Source of the DNA: Aplectana chamaeleonis
Lineage: Eukaryota; Nematoda; Chromadorea; Rhabditida; Cosmocercidae
Assembly (NCBI GenBank): GCA_029168955.1
Contig: JAPDOI010000268.1
Span: 930,001 to 994,000, forward strand
Direction: 5' to 3'
DNA: 64,000 bases
Of this stretch, positions 46,124-57,730 are shown piece after piece; positions within the stretch are counted from its first letter, which is position 1, and each line of letters starts with the position of its first letter. The position numbers and the translations under genes are program-made. The notes beneath the pieces were generated by a model. The model was not told the origin of the DNA. It ran no database searches and worked only from the letters and a program-made list of their open reading frames with translations.

Positions 46124-47056
46124 GTGGACGACGAGTCACTGCCGATGCATATTCGGACAATTATCGCTTATCTCCTGAATGAAAGGAGTCAAGTTGAATC
46201 ATTATGTAAGAAAAACTGTGAGTTAGCCGAGATGGTCCGAGATATGGTTAAGGCTAATACGGAGCTAAGCCAGGTGAACGATAGGTTGAATGCTACATTG
46301 AGGGAAGCCCTTAGTAGTGAGAATGTTCCAGATAATATCAGTGATGTTCCTTGTGCTAGTGCTGTTCCTGATTCAGTTGTGCCGTCATCTCCTTCTGTAG
46401 GGTTAGAGAAGTCGAATGACTTCAGAGAGATTGAGCGTAGTCGCTCAGTCGTGATCATAGGAGTTCCAGAGAATCGTAGCAAATGCCCGCGTGATAGAGC
46501 TATTAATGACCATTTATGGGTTTTTGATATATAGAATTTCCTGTCTATTGATTGCTTGCCTGCATCGATACATCGTATGGGCCGCGATGACTCTTCTCAT
46601 AATAGGTTGCTCAAAGTGATCTTTCCTGCATCGAGCATTGCCAAGACAGTACTGAGGCGCGCTCCTCAGCTTAAGCGTTTCCCGTTCACCAATGGCCTGT
46701 TCATCAGAGCCTCCCTCCCTCGGGAGGAACGTGAGCGGCGAGGTACTGAGCGAAGAGCTCGTCGCAGTCCTGCCATTGTCAATGTGAATCATGCGGGTGC
46801 GATTGTAAGTTCTCCCGTTGGTGGTACTACCCCTGTTATAGTGAATTCTCCGGCTGTCAATCATGGTGTAATCACTCCTGTTAATGTCATTACTCCTAGT
46901 GTAAACGTTAATGCTCCTGTTAGGGTGAATTGTATCAATATCAGTAACGATCCCGCTTCTTCCCAAGAGCCTAGTACGAGTTCGAATTGTACTCCCGGTC
47001 AGCACGTCAGTAATAACGTTGCCTCCGGTCTTTCGGGTGTTAATTTAAACTTGTAA
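46124..47056 (+). pseudogene. CR1-like LINE ORF1 with one in-frame stop
   Basis: Starts MDDESLPMHIRTIIAYLL. Residues about 20-75 look like a coiled coil (ERSQVESLCKKNCELAEM and on). The block ERSRSVVIIGVPENRSKCP resembles the region seen before CLPASIHRMGR in LINE ORF1-type proteins. An in-frame TAG at 46532-46534 interrupts; the frame then continues unbroken through FPFTNGLFIRASLPREERER to a stop at 47054-47056. The tail is rich in V, N, P and S. Role by family: RNA-binding protein of the retrotransposition particle; no zinc finger is seen. Confidence 0.75.
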
Positions 47057-47064
47057 ATCCTCCC

Positions 47065-48024
47065 CGGACCTCGGATAGCAATCTCAAATGTCTCTCTTCG
47101 AACATACGTTCCCTTCCCAAAAATATTAATAGTCTTATAGGATATATTCAACAATTTGATTTTGGCATTATAGCGCTGTCTGAAACGTGGTTGACGCCTC
47201 ACGTCACTGATGCTTCTTTATTTGGTGGTTTATGTTCTCAGTTTGAACTGCTTAGATGTGACCGACCGCACAAGAGGGGCGGGGGAGTGGCTCTTTTGTT
47301 GAGTAAGTCTCTTTGTCCAAGGTTAGTGTACGAGGAGTCTTGTTCTGAAAGTTACGAACTACTTTGTGCTGACATTGTTGTTAGTGATAGGACGCTGAGA
47401 ATAGTTATTGCGTACAGGGTGCCCTCATGCTCTGCTGACTCCTTTGAAACTTTTATTAAAACCTTAGGTGACTTGCTTTCCTGTAGTCAGTCTTGTGTTA
47501 TCACGGGCGATTTCAATTTACCAGATATATCATGGACGCAGCTAGTTCCTACGGCTGTAAACCTGAGTAGTAAGCTATTCCTAAATATGTGCGCTTCGCA
47601 TAATCTCACACAGAATAACTTTATGGCTACACGAGGTAGCAATGTTTTGGATCTGTTACTGTCCAATGAGGAAGGGTTGATTGCAGAAGTGGATACTATG
47701 GCTCCATTGGGCACTAGTGACCATGCTTCTATAGTTTTCGAGCTAAACGTTCATACTGAGGCCTCTGATACAAAAATTTACAATAGAGTATACAGTAAAG
47801 CGGATTTTGCTTGTATTAATGAATACCTGGATAGTGTGGATTGGTACGGCTCACTGAGTACCGTGGATACTGTGGAAGCTAAATATGAACTCTTTCTTTC
47901 TATTCTTGACCACACCATTGATTTATTTGTACCGATTAGTCTGGTGTCTACGAAGAAGGCATACCTCCCTGAGCACTTGGAAAATCTCTCACAGGAAATC
48001 TCAAGCCTGGAACATGGCAAATAA
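47065..48024 (+). pseudogene. CR1-like LINE ORF2: APE-type endonuclease
   Basis: Conserved blocks: NIRSLPKNINSL (about 47100), IIALSETWLTP (catalytic E), RGGGVALLLSK, VITGDFNLPDISW, NVLDLLLSN and LGTSDHASIVF. All are in one frame to a stop at 48022-48024. By family, the enzyme nicks target DNA for priming of reverse transcription. Near 47990 the meaningful reading moves to another frame (WNMANNSNRAEDWCEYQRV), so the ORF2 protein is broken after the endonuclease. Confidence 0.88.
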
Positions 48025-49127
48025 TAGTAACAGGGCTGAGGATTGGTGCGAATACCAAAGAGTGGCGACACTGTTTGAAAAACGTCTGAAGAAGTATAAT
48101 AGTAATAAGGAAAGGAAAGTTATCGAGTCTAAAAATAAAATTCATTCTACAGATTACTTAATTCGAAACTCAAAAATAAATCTCAGGTGGGATGTCTTGT
48201 GAGAGAGGATGGTTCCAGTGCAGTAGAAGATGGCCAAAAAGTTCAACTTCTGGCAAATATGTTTAAGGAATCATTCCTTGAGGATACTGACTTGGATGAG
48301 AGTGTTAGACCTTCTCTTTTTCCTGTTATGCCTGACTCTGTATGGTTTCACCCCGGGGAATTGTCGGAGCTTATTAGCCAAATGGCCTAATTCGTTTTCT
48401 GGACACGCCGGATCACATACCATTATGTTTCATTAAAAGGTGATTGATATCATAGTTAGCCCGCTTGCACACATTTTCAACCTGAGTTTTATGCGTGGAG
48501 ATGTTCCGAGTAGATGGCGTACATCCTTTGTTACTCTATACCAAAGAAGAAGCCATTTTCTGATCCCAACAATTACCGGCCTATCAGTATCACATCTATT
48601 TTTGCAAGACTTTTGAAAAAGTATTGAAGAAAAGAATTATGACCCATCTGGAGGAGCACTCCATCATCTCGGAGCACCAACATGGTTTCCAAAAGGGTAA
48701 ATCCACAATTTCGGCGATGCTGCAATCACTTGAAGACTGGACTCGTGCGCTGGACAATGATGCTGGTGTGGATGTTATTTACCTCGATTTTTCCAAGGCG
48801 TTTGACAGAGTTTCTCATCGCAAATTAGTAAACAAACTAGAAATAGTGGGTATCCATCCGCGTATAACGGCTTGGATTCGTGCTTTTCTCACGGGCAGAA
48901 CTTTCAGAGTCCGGCTTAACAGTACGTTTTCCTCTCCCTTTGCAGTCCTTAGTGGTGTTTCCCAGGGTGGAGTGCTATCACCTATTCTCTTTAATATTTA
49001 TACGTATGAGCTTCCCTCGATTATATCCTTGAACAACGTTGGCTGTTCGGCATTCGCTGACGACTTTAAGTTGTATAATCCTAATCGGACCAGGGAAGAT
49101 TCAGAGTGTTTGCAAAAAAGCCCTTAA
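48025..49127 (+). pseudogene. CR1-like LINE ORF2: linker and reverse transcriptase
   Basis: Linker pieces lie in two frames (to about 48390, with GCLVREDGSSAVEDGQKVQ). RT starts with damaged blocks (SPLAHIFNLSFMRGDVPSRW near 48460; the NYRPISIT-type block near 48575 is split between frames). The 48624-49127 frame is intact: SEHQHGFQKGKSTISAML, VDVIYLDFSKAFDRVSH (first D), LSGVSQGGVLSPILF and CSAFADDFKLY (FADD). Confidence 0.88.
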
Positions 49128-49881
49128 TGATGTAGCCAAATGGTCGTCTGAATGGAAATTGCCGCTTTCCAGCGAAAAAACTAAGGTGATGAAGATTGGT
49201 AAGAGGCGAGTTAATGGCTTCTATACTATTGACGGTGTGCAGTTGAGCGAGGTCAGCGAGATTAAGGACCTTGGTTTTCTTGTCAAGGATGATCTTAGTT
49301 TCGATGATCACTGCCTCCAGGTCGCGTCCATGGCCAACAGGATGATGCACAGCGCGTTTCGAGCACTTTCAACTACTAACGCAAATGTCCTGACTGAGGT
49401 GTATAAAACGTACATACGTCCACTTATGGAGTATGGCACGGTGGTATTCAATCCATACAAAAAGGGATCCATCGATGCGCTGGAGAAAGTCCAGAATACT
49501 TTCACACGTAGAGTTTACTTCAGGACATCGTGGTTTCAGACTAATCGCAACGTGTGTCATGTCACCAGAAATGCCAAGTTGGGCCTCACCACTCTAGAGC
49601 ACAGGAGAAGAAGGTTTGATATGATAATGATGTATAAAATCATTCATGGGAGTGCTGGTATCAAGGCTAGCCGGCTGTTCAACCTGAGATCGTCAACCAC
49701 CAGGGAGCGCCGGTGAAATTGGGCCTCGTTGGGGCCAGGCGGAATGTAAGACAGCACTTTTTTGTCAATAGGGCGGGGTCTGAATTCAACAAATTACTTC
49801 GGTCAGGCTTGGTAGTTGGGAAGTTCACTGAATTCAAAAAGGCGCTTGAGATTTATCTGTTCTCCCAGGAGCGATGTTTGT
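49105..49881 (+). pseudogene. CR1-like LINE ORF2: RT C-terminus
   Basis: After a shift near 49110 the frame continues with WSSEWKLPLSSEKTKVM, IKDLGFLVKDDLSFDDH and YKTYIRPLMEYGTVVFNP, the usual post-RT region. Another frame change near 49714 leaves the last 55 codons (EFNKLLRSGLVVGKF, FSQERCL, stop at 49879-49881) in a different frame. Confidence 0.85.
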
Positions 49882-50008
49882 AAGATCTCATCCCTTCATG
49901 GTGCCGGTGTTGCCTCGTAGTCAGTTTATCGATCTGCTTTATTATTGTCCTCTATCTTTGATCTTTTTCAGTTGCCGTTTAGGTGTTTCGTTTTGTTGTT
50001 TGTCTATC

Positions 50009-50052
50009 ACACGGTTCTACCGTGTAATAAATCAAATCAAATCAAATCAAAT
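50009..50052 (+). other. CR1-like 3' stem-loop and ATCAA tail
   Basis: CACGGT-TCT-ACCGTG forms a 6-7 bp stem (50009-50025), followed at once by about four ATCAA repeats (50031-50050). By analogy with CR1 elements this is the RNA end recognised by the element's RT. Confidence 0.7.
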
Positions 50053-52566
50053 GAGTCCAGAAGGTCGTTGTATAACATTCGTAGATTCGAAGCGGACATT
50101 TTTCGAAAAAATGAAGCTGTGAAAATGGTGAAAACATTCTCAAAGTCACACTTCTAGCTAAATGGGTTTCTCAAAGCAAAATCATTTTGACGGTGGCCGA
50201 AACGCTCCAACGATAAGGAACACCAGGCGAGTGGAGTGGGGGAGTCTACAGAGAATGGAGCATATTTTTTGAGGACGATTTCCGTGGATACAATAAAAAG
50301 TCCCCGAAACGAACCGTTGTGTTAGTCCACATGGAAAAGCCCTATGCTTTTTGAAGGAGGACTTCTACTTGGTTGAGAATGTTTATGCGTTAATAATTGC
50401 GCTTGTCACTGTTTTTTCACTGGTTCACGTTTCTGAACAGAAAAATGAAACCGTTTGTGTGATTTTACTTACATCGTGACTCTTTCTCAATAGTAAGTAC
50501 TGAGTGCCTTTTTTTGGTACTAGAATAGAACCGAAGAAAGAGAAATCATTTTTAGAACCACAAAGTTTTTATATGAAGAATAACAAAACGGTCTTATTTT
50601 GCGAGTAAAGGTTTCAGCCACGGGAATCGGTTCTTGAGAAATATTTATACTTTTTCGTGGACTCATCCAATCCACTTCCCTAATCCTCTCTATTTTTTTG
50701 TGGAAGCGTTTCTGTGAGCACCGAATCAGATTTGCTCGGAGATCCCCTTTCTGATAGAACCTTATTTGCTTTTACTCTATCGCAAGTGTAACCAGCAGCG
50801 TTAGCGAAGAATTCAGAAATTTTGTTGAAGAAATTGCGCAGTGCTATAAAAAGTGAGTGTTTGGTAGAACAGCGTCAGCATCCACATAGACGAAGCGTTC
50901 GTGGCTATTTACCAAAATATAGATCAAAACCCCAATCATCCTAGAGATGCCAGTCGATGGTACAGTAGTAGTGTCTTTTTCTTTGTGTCTCCGGCGCAAG
51001 AGGTGGAGTGGAGACCGCAGTAAGCACGAGGTAAAGTGGGCGCAGCATGCCTGGTTGTCAATGGTACCGCAACCGAAAAATCTGAGAAATCGAGAAAGGG
51101 CTATTATGTTTCGGAAATATTTTTGCTCGCGTATCGAAATTTGGGTGCGAAAAAATGAGTGTGAAACGAGGTTGAATCGTGGATTAATGTTTCACTAACC
51201 TTGTGCTACATGGGATCCCTAACTTATAGACATAAATACAGTTTTGAAGGAATTATTTAGAAGATTTAGATGAAGCTCATTTCATCATGAAGAGACGATA
51301 ATGTCAAGCGATCGTTCGAAATATCCGCCATAAGCACAGGTTTTCAGATCTCGCAGATACTCTTCCGTCCGTTTCGTACTACATATGCCATCTACCTTGT
51401 TCCCAGTGCACGACTACACAAAAAAAAGGTGAAGCGGATACAAGTCTAGAGAATCCGATGGCGAGTCCCATAAGCAGTAGATTCGAAAGCTTGCGTATGC
51501 TTCAGAAGCTTCACATTTTGAACTTCATAATCCTAAAATTGTGAGACTTTCATTCAAGTATGTGATTTTGTTGAAATCGACACGAGATTGGTAACAGATC
51601 TTTGTGGCTAACGTTTCGTAACAACCTCCTTATTCAGAGTTTGGAAGAAATCAATTGTAAAGGGTGTTTACCATGCCAAATGATGTCTAAACTATACGCA
51701 AATTTGAAAACCCATTTTTTGGTAACAGAGAAAGTCATAGAAAGACTGTATCTAGCCAAGAACACGCTAGTAATCAAACCTGCAAGAATCCTCTATGGGA
51801 GAAACGCTGAAGGCCACCGCTTTAGATATTGCAAGGTGGGTATCGGCTGTAGTCTCAGATGGTGCTTCAACAGCGGCTGTCCGTAACTGCGGAGCGGAAG
51901 TTAGCTCCGATAAAGCCACTAGAACAAGCATTTCAATGTAGAAAATACTTTAATCTACTGAATGGCAAGGTCACGATGCAAAGAACCGTGCTTTATATTT
52001 CTATTGAAAACTTCTTATGGTTCATTTATGACGGAGTGCAGGAGCTTTAATTTTTCATTCTCCGTATAGTACGGTCCCTGAAGCGCGCTGCTTCCACCTT
52101 GGCATACATCGGCCATCGATTCTTTCAATATCTGTGACCCAATAACGGACGTACACATGATGTGCTTTTATTATTCTGCATTTATCCGGTCAAACTGTAC
52201 AGTTTCGTACATGAAAGCGGATATCCCACTATTTGGACATCGGATTTTAGATAAAATCGCTCAGACTTTCGTTTAGGGGGGGGGGGGGTTGTGAATACAT
52301 ACATAACATCCGCTCTCACTTTTTCGAAATGCTGTAGAGTAAGTTATCGCAAGTACAACGGCATTATACCTAAAGTCACTGACCTTTCATGTTTAGCACC
52401 CCAAATTACGCCCCTGGCTGGAATTTGTGCCTAAATTATTTGTCGACCTGCGACGGCAAAAAAGTGACTAAGAGGCTCCTTCCTGTCTTTGAAGCTTGTT
52501 ACGTCTGTGACGGACGCAGATCAACAAATGGCTTACCAGAATACAGCAATAGAATTTCAAAGAGTG
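50053..52566. other. No gene seen
   Basis: No supportable gene. 51865-51895 matches part of the inverted repeat at 54180-54329 (AGCGGCTGTCC). A G run lies at 52276-52289, and an R2 mark at about 52390. Confidence 0.5.
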
Positions 52567-53308
52567 AAGGAGGTCCGATTCGGCCACGATAGGCTTTCTT
52601 ATCGGGTACCTAGTCGAGTTGAATGGAGCTTTCGCAGCAGCACGCGCTGCTCCTAGGCGTACGTGGCCTGTTCGATCAGCCTACACGGCGCAGAGAGACA
52701 AAACCCTTGCCGCGCCCCCATTTCCCACGCAGCAGCACGTGGTCTGTTCGATAAGACTACGTGGCGCTAGGGGCGGGCTCCCACCCCTTTAATGGGAGCG
52801 GGTCTCCCTCCGCAAGGATACAGTCCATGTCACGGCCCGCAGCAGGGGATCATCCCCACAGCAGTCCGCGACAAGGGCATCACCCTCGCCGCGGTCGACG
52901 GCGAGGGAGCTTCCCTCGCTGAGGACCGTGGGGGAGACCCCTTAGCGGATCAAAAATCGTTCAGAAAATGACTCTTAGTCACCTTCCAGGCCCCGAAAGG
53001 CGGACTGCGCTCTATTTGGGATCGGGCCCCTTACATACGTGCTGTGCGGCTAATATGCGCCGGGTCAACTTTGAAGCGATCGATCAACGCGTCCAATCAG
53101 GGGCATTGTGGCTCGTTCGTCGTCCAAACTCATCGTAGTCGAATCAAAAGCGTATCGTGGCCGAGTGAAACGGCTATGATTGGCGGCAGGTGCTTCTTAC
53201 TTGGACGAAAATCAGGCCTCGTGGCGCACGGAGAGTACGTGGCCGTGTCGTCGAATAACCGCTTTGTAGTCGAATCGAAAGCCTATCGTGGCCGAATAGG
53301 ACCTCTGA
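52567..53308. mobile_element. GC-rich inverted-repeat element, about 740 bp
   Basis: GGTCCGATTCGGCCACGATAGG at the left is mirrored by CCTATCGTGGCCGAATAGGACC at the right. The right-end motif is repeated inside at 53130-53165 (GTAGTCGAATCAAAAGCG, CGTGGCCGAGTG). Its GC content is much higher than its surroundings. No transposase frame. Confidence 0.6.
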
Positions 53309-53591
53309 CTCTCTGAGATAGGTTGGTGTGGTACAGCGTCGTCGTGGCGTTGTCGTGGTGGTGGCTGGTCGATGACGGCGGCGGCTGGCACGTGTGCAGG
53401 AGGTGGTGGTGGCTGCGTGTACGGCTGGCGTTTAGTCGAGAGCAGACAGGAAGACGCGAGTCGAGAATGTCCCAACAGCGCGGCGGCCGGGTTTATATGT
53501 GCATCGACGCGGCCTGTGATTGGCAGATCAAAACCCACCCACTTGGGGATTGGTCAACAGTGAAAACCGATATGTGATCTACATCACAACA

Positions 53592-53725
53592 GGGCCAAAT
53601 AGAGTCCCGTCGCTGAAAGCCGCGGCAGCGTGCAATGGAGGAGTATCGATCATGCGGCGCCGCACGATCGATTCTCCTCATTTGCATGCTGCCGCGGCTT
53701 TCTGCGGTGGACTCTATTCGGCCCC
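53592..53725. repeat. Long hairpin, arms about 65 bp
   Basis: GGGCCAAATAGAGTCC and AAAGCCGCGGCAGCGTGCAA on the left pair with TTGCATGCTGCCGCGGCTTT and GGACTCTATTCGGCCC on the right; the turn is GCGGCGCCGC at about 53655-53664, almost without a loop. Confidence 0.85.
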
Positions 53726-54179
53726 TCTGGGGTTGGTTCGTCCGAGTTTTTTCCGCCCAACCTTTTTCCTCTTTCGTTCAGAGGAGCTATTCGAGATGCT
53801 GAACACGACTCTGAGGTCCGTTTTTAGTCTTTCGCAAAACAACAGTAGGTTACTAGAGCGAAATTGCCTTTTCTCCTACCACGCATTGCTTTCGGTGATT
53901 GTAGCTCTACTAAGATGCATTTTGCCGTTGGCAAATGTATTAAATTGTTACCATTGCTCATACTCCCAACATGCTTTTCATAGTTTCAGTAAGCAACGCC
54001 AAGCCCGTAGATACCTCTCTAAGGAAGTGAAAAGTGTACCCATGCTTGAAAAGTTAGGAGCCGGAATTGATTTAACACGTTATCTAGGAAGACCAATGGA
54101 AGTTCGATATTCCTAAGCTCCCCAAAAGAATTTTTTCTGTACACCTGTTGAGAAAGTACACATACGAGCGAGCTTGATT
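53726..54179. other. No gene seen; R2 mark
   Basis: An R2 block (GATGCTGAACACGACTCTGAGG) lies at about 53797. The 198-codon frame spanning 53520-54116 crosses the hairpin and is not a gene. Confidence 0.45.
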
Positions 54180-54329
54180 TCGGGTTCGCAGTTATAGACA
54201 ACCGCTGTTGCCGTACGCAACAAGGTGATAGTCAAGCTGTGACCACTTGTAGCCGTTTTCAGAACGCAAAGTCCCGGCTCGGTTACCTTCGAGCTGCGTA
54301 CTGAAACAGCGGTTGTCCAAACTTGCGGA
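54180..54329. mobile_element. Small inverted-repeat element, about 150 bp
   Basis: GACAACCGCTGTTGCCGTACGC is mirrored by GCGTACTGAAACAGCGGTTGTC, with weaker outer pairing (GGGTTCGCAG with TTGCGGACC). A partial relative lies at 51865-51895. Confidence 0.6.
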
Positions 54330-55209
54330 CCGGATTTTGATTTCCATGGGGACTGTATTTACCTCTCTCGTTGCTACATGCTGAACAAACCGAAACCAAG
54401 GCAAGCGTTTTAGGACAAAAAAAAACAAAAGAAAGCGAGGCCGCTTGGGGTGTGAGGAAGGGTGAAGAAGACCGCAAACTAAGGGAGATTTGAAACCCCT
54501 AGAGCAGGGTCAAGAGGGCTGCAGCCTCAAACCTCTTTAGAGTTACAACCACTTGTGGCCTAGAATTTCAAAAATTTTGACGACCCACTCGCCAAATTTT
54601 CTTTCTTAGCCAAGAGTTCCTTAGAACCTCGCAACCTTTCGCCTCTCGAAATAGCGGCCCTGATTCTGGAAAGGCAAAAAGTCAGAAAACGGTTTCGTAT
54701 ACAAACAAAAAACCCTTCGCAATGCGACAGGGACTGTATGATGCATTCGGACAACATGCGAGGCATGCTGTCCAGAAGAAGGGAGGGCGTAGTGCGAGGG
54801 AGAAAGCACCACTAGCAATTGGGTAGATTTGAAAGAGAGATGTCAGGAACCGCTGCAGCCTAGCAGGATCAAGAATTTTGAGAGGAAGCCCAGGGAGAGC
54901 GGAATAAAATCAATAAATTCCGGAAGCGGTTTTCAGGCTTTGAAAGAGAATTTCGCTCGTGTTCCGGGGATCAGGTTCGAAACGTCTTCAAACGCGCGGA
55001 AATGCGGTTTCCGGGAAAAGAGACGCGAAGGCGAAAAACGCAAACGGGTTCTCAACGCGAGATGCGGGATTCCGCTCATCCCCGCTGTTGCCATGGGCAG
55101 GACTACCCCATACACATGCAGGAACATCACAGTGAATACTTGTAGGAATTTCTGGACTATCGCCCCAAATATTTCAATCAAATGGGAGGAAAAACGCATA
55201 ATAGAGGTT
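54330..55209. other. No gene seen
   Basis: Open frames of 65-127 codons on both strands are without recognisable domains. Confidence 0.4.
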
Positions 55210-55260
55210 TAGGTGTTTTTCTGCCTTCGAGGTTTATATAGTGGACAGATTTATTGTTTT

Positions 55261-55301
55261 GGCCTGAGCGTTTCGACGAGGATCGTCGTCTTCAGAGGCC
55301 T
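55261..55301 (-). ncRNA. Hammerhead-ribozyme-like motif downstream of Penelope copy 1
   Basis: On the minus strand: stem I strand GGCCU, core CUGAAGA, one unpaired C, stem II GACGA/UCGUC with loop UCC, core GAAA, CGC, then CUC and the partner stem I strand AGGCC. The predicted cut would be after CUC. The motif lies about 260 bases downstream of the endonuclease stop, in the same orientation. The extra base between CUGAAGA and stem II departs from the minimal consensus but also occurs in the two other motifs here. Hammerhead motifs are known in Penelope-like elements. Confidence 0.65.
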
Positions 55302-55555
55302 GGAAAGCAGTACAAGGTTGTAATGTGCTCTCTAGACCATCAAGTACTTCCACAGCTCTAGCGTTTCCGACAGCCCCTCAAGTCAGTAACGCGAAAGCTC
55401 AGTCAAACAGATCCAGCAACTCATACATCCATCCACCAGTAAAGCAGCGTTACGTGGTTGACGAGAGACCAGTAATGAATGGATGGTGCCGTGCATAGTG
55501 CCATGTGATAGTAGATTGTAGGCACGCACACGCACGCGCCGCTACCTTCCCGAAT

Positions 55556-56353
55556 TCAGAGATCCCAATGCGGAATGAGCGGCAAGAGGTCGTTTGTTAA
55601 GGACGGAGTCTCCAGACGGCTGTTCATTGTTGGGTTCCTGGCGTATATCCAGAGAGCCTCCAACGCCTTTCGTGCAGAAATTTCCGTCTCAACTGCCAAA
55701 ATGGCGCACCTGACATCAAAATCGTCACAGCTGTGATCGTCAATTATGTGCTTGCCTAAAGGTGTTGTTAAGACCCTACGCCTTTCACCGGTTAGATGTT
55801 CCTTCACACGTGTAGCAAGCATTCTTCCTGTCTCTCCAATATAAGTGACGTGACATGGTTCACATTCGATCTGGTAGATTACTCCTGCCTTCGAATAGTC
55901 TCCAGCTGTACAATGTCGGCATACAACACAGCTTTCTGGCACACACTCCCCGTCGTATAATCTGTTTCTCACCAGCTGACGTTTGGTGTTGTCATTAGGT
56001 ATGTTTACCAGGACAACATCATTGTCGAGGTGTACTCGTGCGGTGCTGCGGTGTATTGCAGCACTGACTTGGTCAGAAACAAAAGGTATGCACAGCGATA
56101 TCTTATTCTGATGTGGGAGCTGTCTCGGCGTTGCATGACGTCTACCGTGTCGTTTGAGTGGTACATCGTAACCGTTATTTATAGCTACGAGTGAGGCTAG
56201 TCGTCTTGATTCTTGGCGCACACCTTTGCCTGTGCACATTTCTGTTGCTGTTCGAAACATGTTGCGCAAAATTGCTCGCTTCATGGCAGCGGGGTGAGCT
56301 GTTGTTGAATGGATCAAGATGTTCTTACAACTCGGTTTCCTGTACCATTTCAC
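55556..56353 (-). pseudogene. Penelope-like element copy 1: end of RT and complete GIY-YIG endonuclease
   Basis: A 265-codon frame starting KWYRKPSCKNILIHSTTAHP, the RT-to-endonuclease junction region of Penelope-like elements; in the same frame this continues upstream to about 56402 (WLAFLNTQKNLYAG), where the copy is cut off. A Cys-rich region (CVVCRHC) precedes the GIY-YIG core: VIYQIECEPCHVTYIGETGR with R..EHL (about residues 157-187), then a catalytic-type E in ARKALEALWI near residue 238. The frame has no break and ends at 55556. The RT palm is missing, so the copy is 5'-truncated and not autonomous. Family role: the RT and GIY-YIG nuclease together drive target-primed retrotransposition. 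The subfamily (Nematis is one candidate in nematodes) was not determined. Confidence 0.88.
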
Positions 56354-56402
56354 TTGAACCGTGCCTGCATACAGGTTTTTTTGCGTGTTGAGGAAAGCCA
56401 GC

Positions 56403-57003
56403 CACCCATTGCTCAGAGTTTCTCATGTAAGCCGTATGTAATGTGCCTGCTCTGGCGAAAGCTCTCTTGTAGCCCCGGAGGGAGTGGCCGATTTTGATGA
56501 CGTTTTCGTCGGCGCGTCAAGTTCCGCATTTGAGCGACCGGCGACGACCAATTCACACAATGAGCCTTTCCTCGCGCCGGCGGGGCGTTTATATGCACTT
56601 CCTCGCGCCACTTCACATTGAGTGTGACGTCATCATCCAGCGTCCTCGATATTGATTCATCACCATTTCACCCACTGTAAGGTAGCTTTCAGACTTACTA
56701 TCTACATTATCGCAGCTTTTATCGATTTAAACACCATACTAAACATATAAATTCATTCTAAGATAGACCGATCTGTATGCTTTGCTTAGTATTTTCAAAC
56801 ATAAAAGCTGCGAAAGCGCTTCAAGTCCGAAAGCCTTTATTCTTACCGTTTTTCGCCTTCGTTTACACATTCTTTCGTTGAGCACCTTTTTCAAATGATA
56901 ATTTCTATGCGTTCAACTTGTTTATGTGTTTGATAATATATTTTTCTTTCTTAATTCCATCGTGACAAGATAACCAATTCGGAGAGCTGCCGCGATGAGA
57001 CTT
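56403..57003. other. No gene seen
   Basis: GC-rich to 56640, then AT-rich. Nothing recognised. Confidence 0.4.
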
Positions 57004-57110
57004 GATCAGGGATGTGCGGCAAACGATTTAAAAAAAATCGGCAAACGATAATCGACAAAAACAGCCCAAAAACGGCCGCCAAACGGCAATCGACAAACGG
57101 CAAAATAAAA
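57004..57110. mobile_element. Single hAT-like terminus
   Basis: CAGGGATGTGCGGCAAACG followed by repeated GGCAAACGATAATCGACAAA-type units resembles the left ends at 6398 and 36806. No matching right end was found downstream. Confidence 0.5.
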
Positions 57111-57489
57111 AATCTCGTTCAGAAAAGGATACGAATGTTTGAAAAGCAACTGCAGAAAAGAGTGTTATTTCATCATGTTCGTATCCCAATCGCAAGATAA
57201 AAAATGTGTATTTTCAATAACACCACGGGAAGCTGAATTTCTCAGTACAATGCCTGATTATATGAAAAAAAAAACAGCGCCGGAATGAGTATTGCAATGA
57301 AAATCGGTGATAAGGATATTGTGGTGTTAGAATAGCATTTTTTCGAGGATGTCTGGTGTCAACCTTTATGGGATCGCCGGAGCGATAACCTCAGCTATAA
57401 TAGGATCGCCACTAACTCAGATACTCGCGGCTTAGTAAGGCAGCACGAGGGAATTACTAACGCATTTACTCGTAGAGGTGTAAGCCCCT

Positions 57490-57730
57490 TTCGTTCCCCC
57501 AACTGCTGCCCAGGGCAGCACGTAGTGTCCTCTTGCTCCGCTCACTGCCCCAACTGCTGCTCGTATGGTTGCCCCACCTGCTGCTACAGTCGCCCCAACT
57601 GCTCCATTCGTCGCCCCAACTGCTGCTCTTCATTGTGGCCCCAACTGCTGCTACTCATTGTGGCCCCAACTGCTGCTCTTCTCTCCCCAACTGCTGCTCT
57701 TTATTCTCGCCCCAGCTGCTGCTCCTCATT
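57490..57730. repeat. CCCCAACTGCTGCT minisatellite
   Basis: Units of about 21-27 bases (25 in the clearest ones) built on GCCCCAACTGCTGCT. Open frames reading Cys/Pro-rich protein are composition effects. Confidence 0.8.

Larger units (their letters stand above)
45840..50052 (+). mobile_element. CR1-like LINE, about 4.2 kb, broken
   Basis: Order ORF1, APE endonuclease, RT, short 3' UTR, hairpin, pentanucleotide tail. The short-tandem tail after a stem-loop, rather than poly-A, is typical of the CR1 group. The 5' limit is uncertain; 45790-45900 has repeated TGGTAATCTGCGTCTG-type sequence that may be 5' UTR. Confidence 0.82.
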
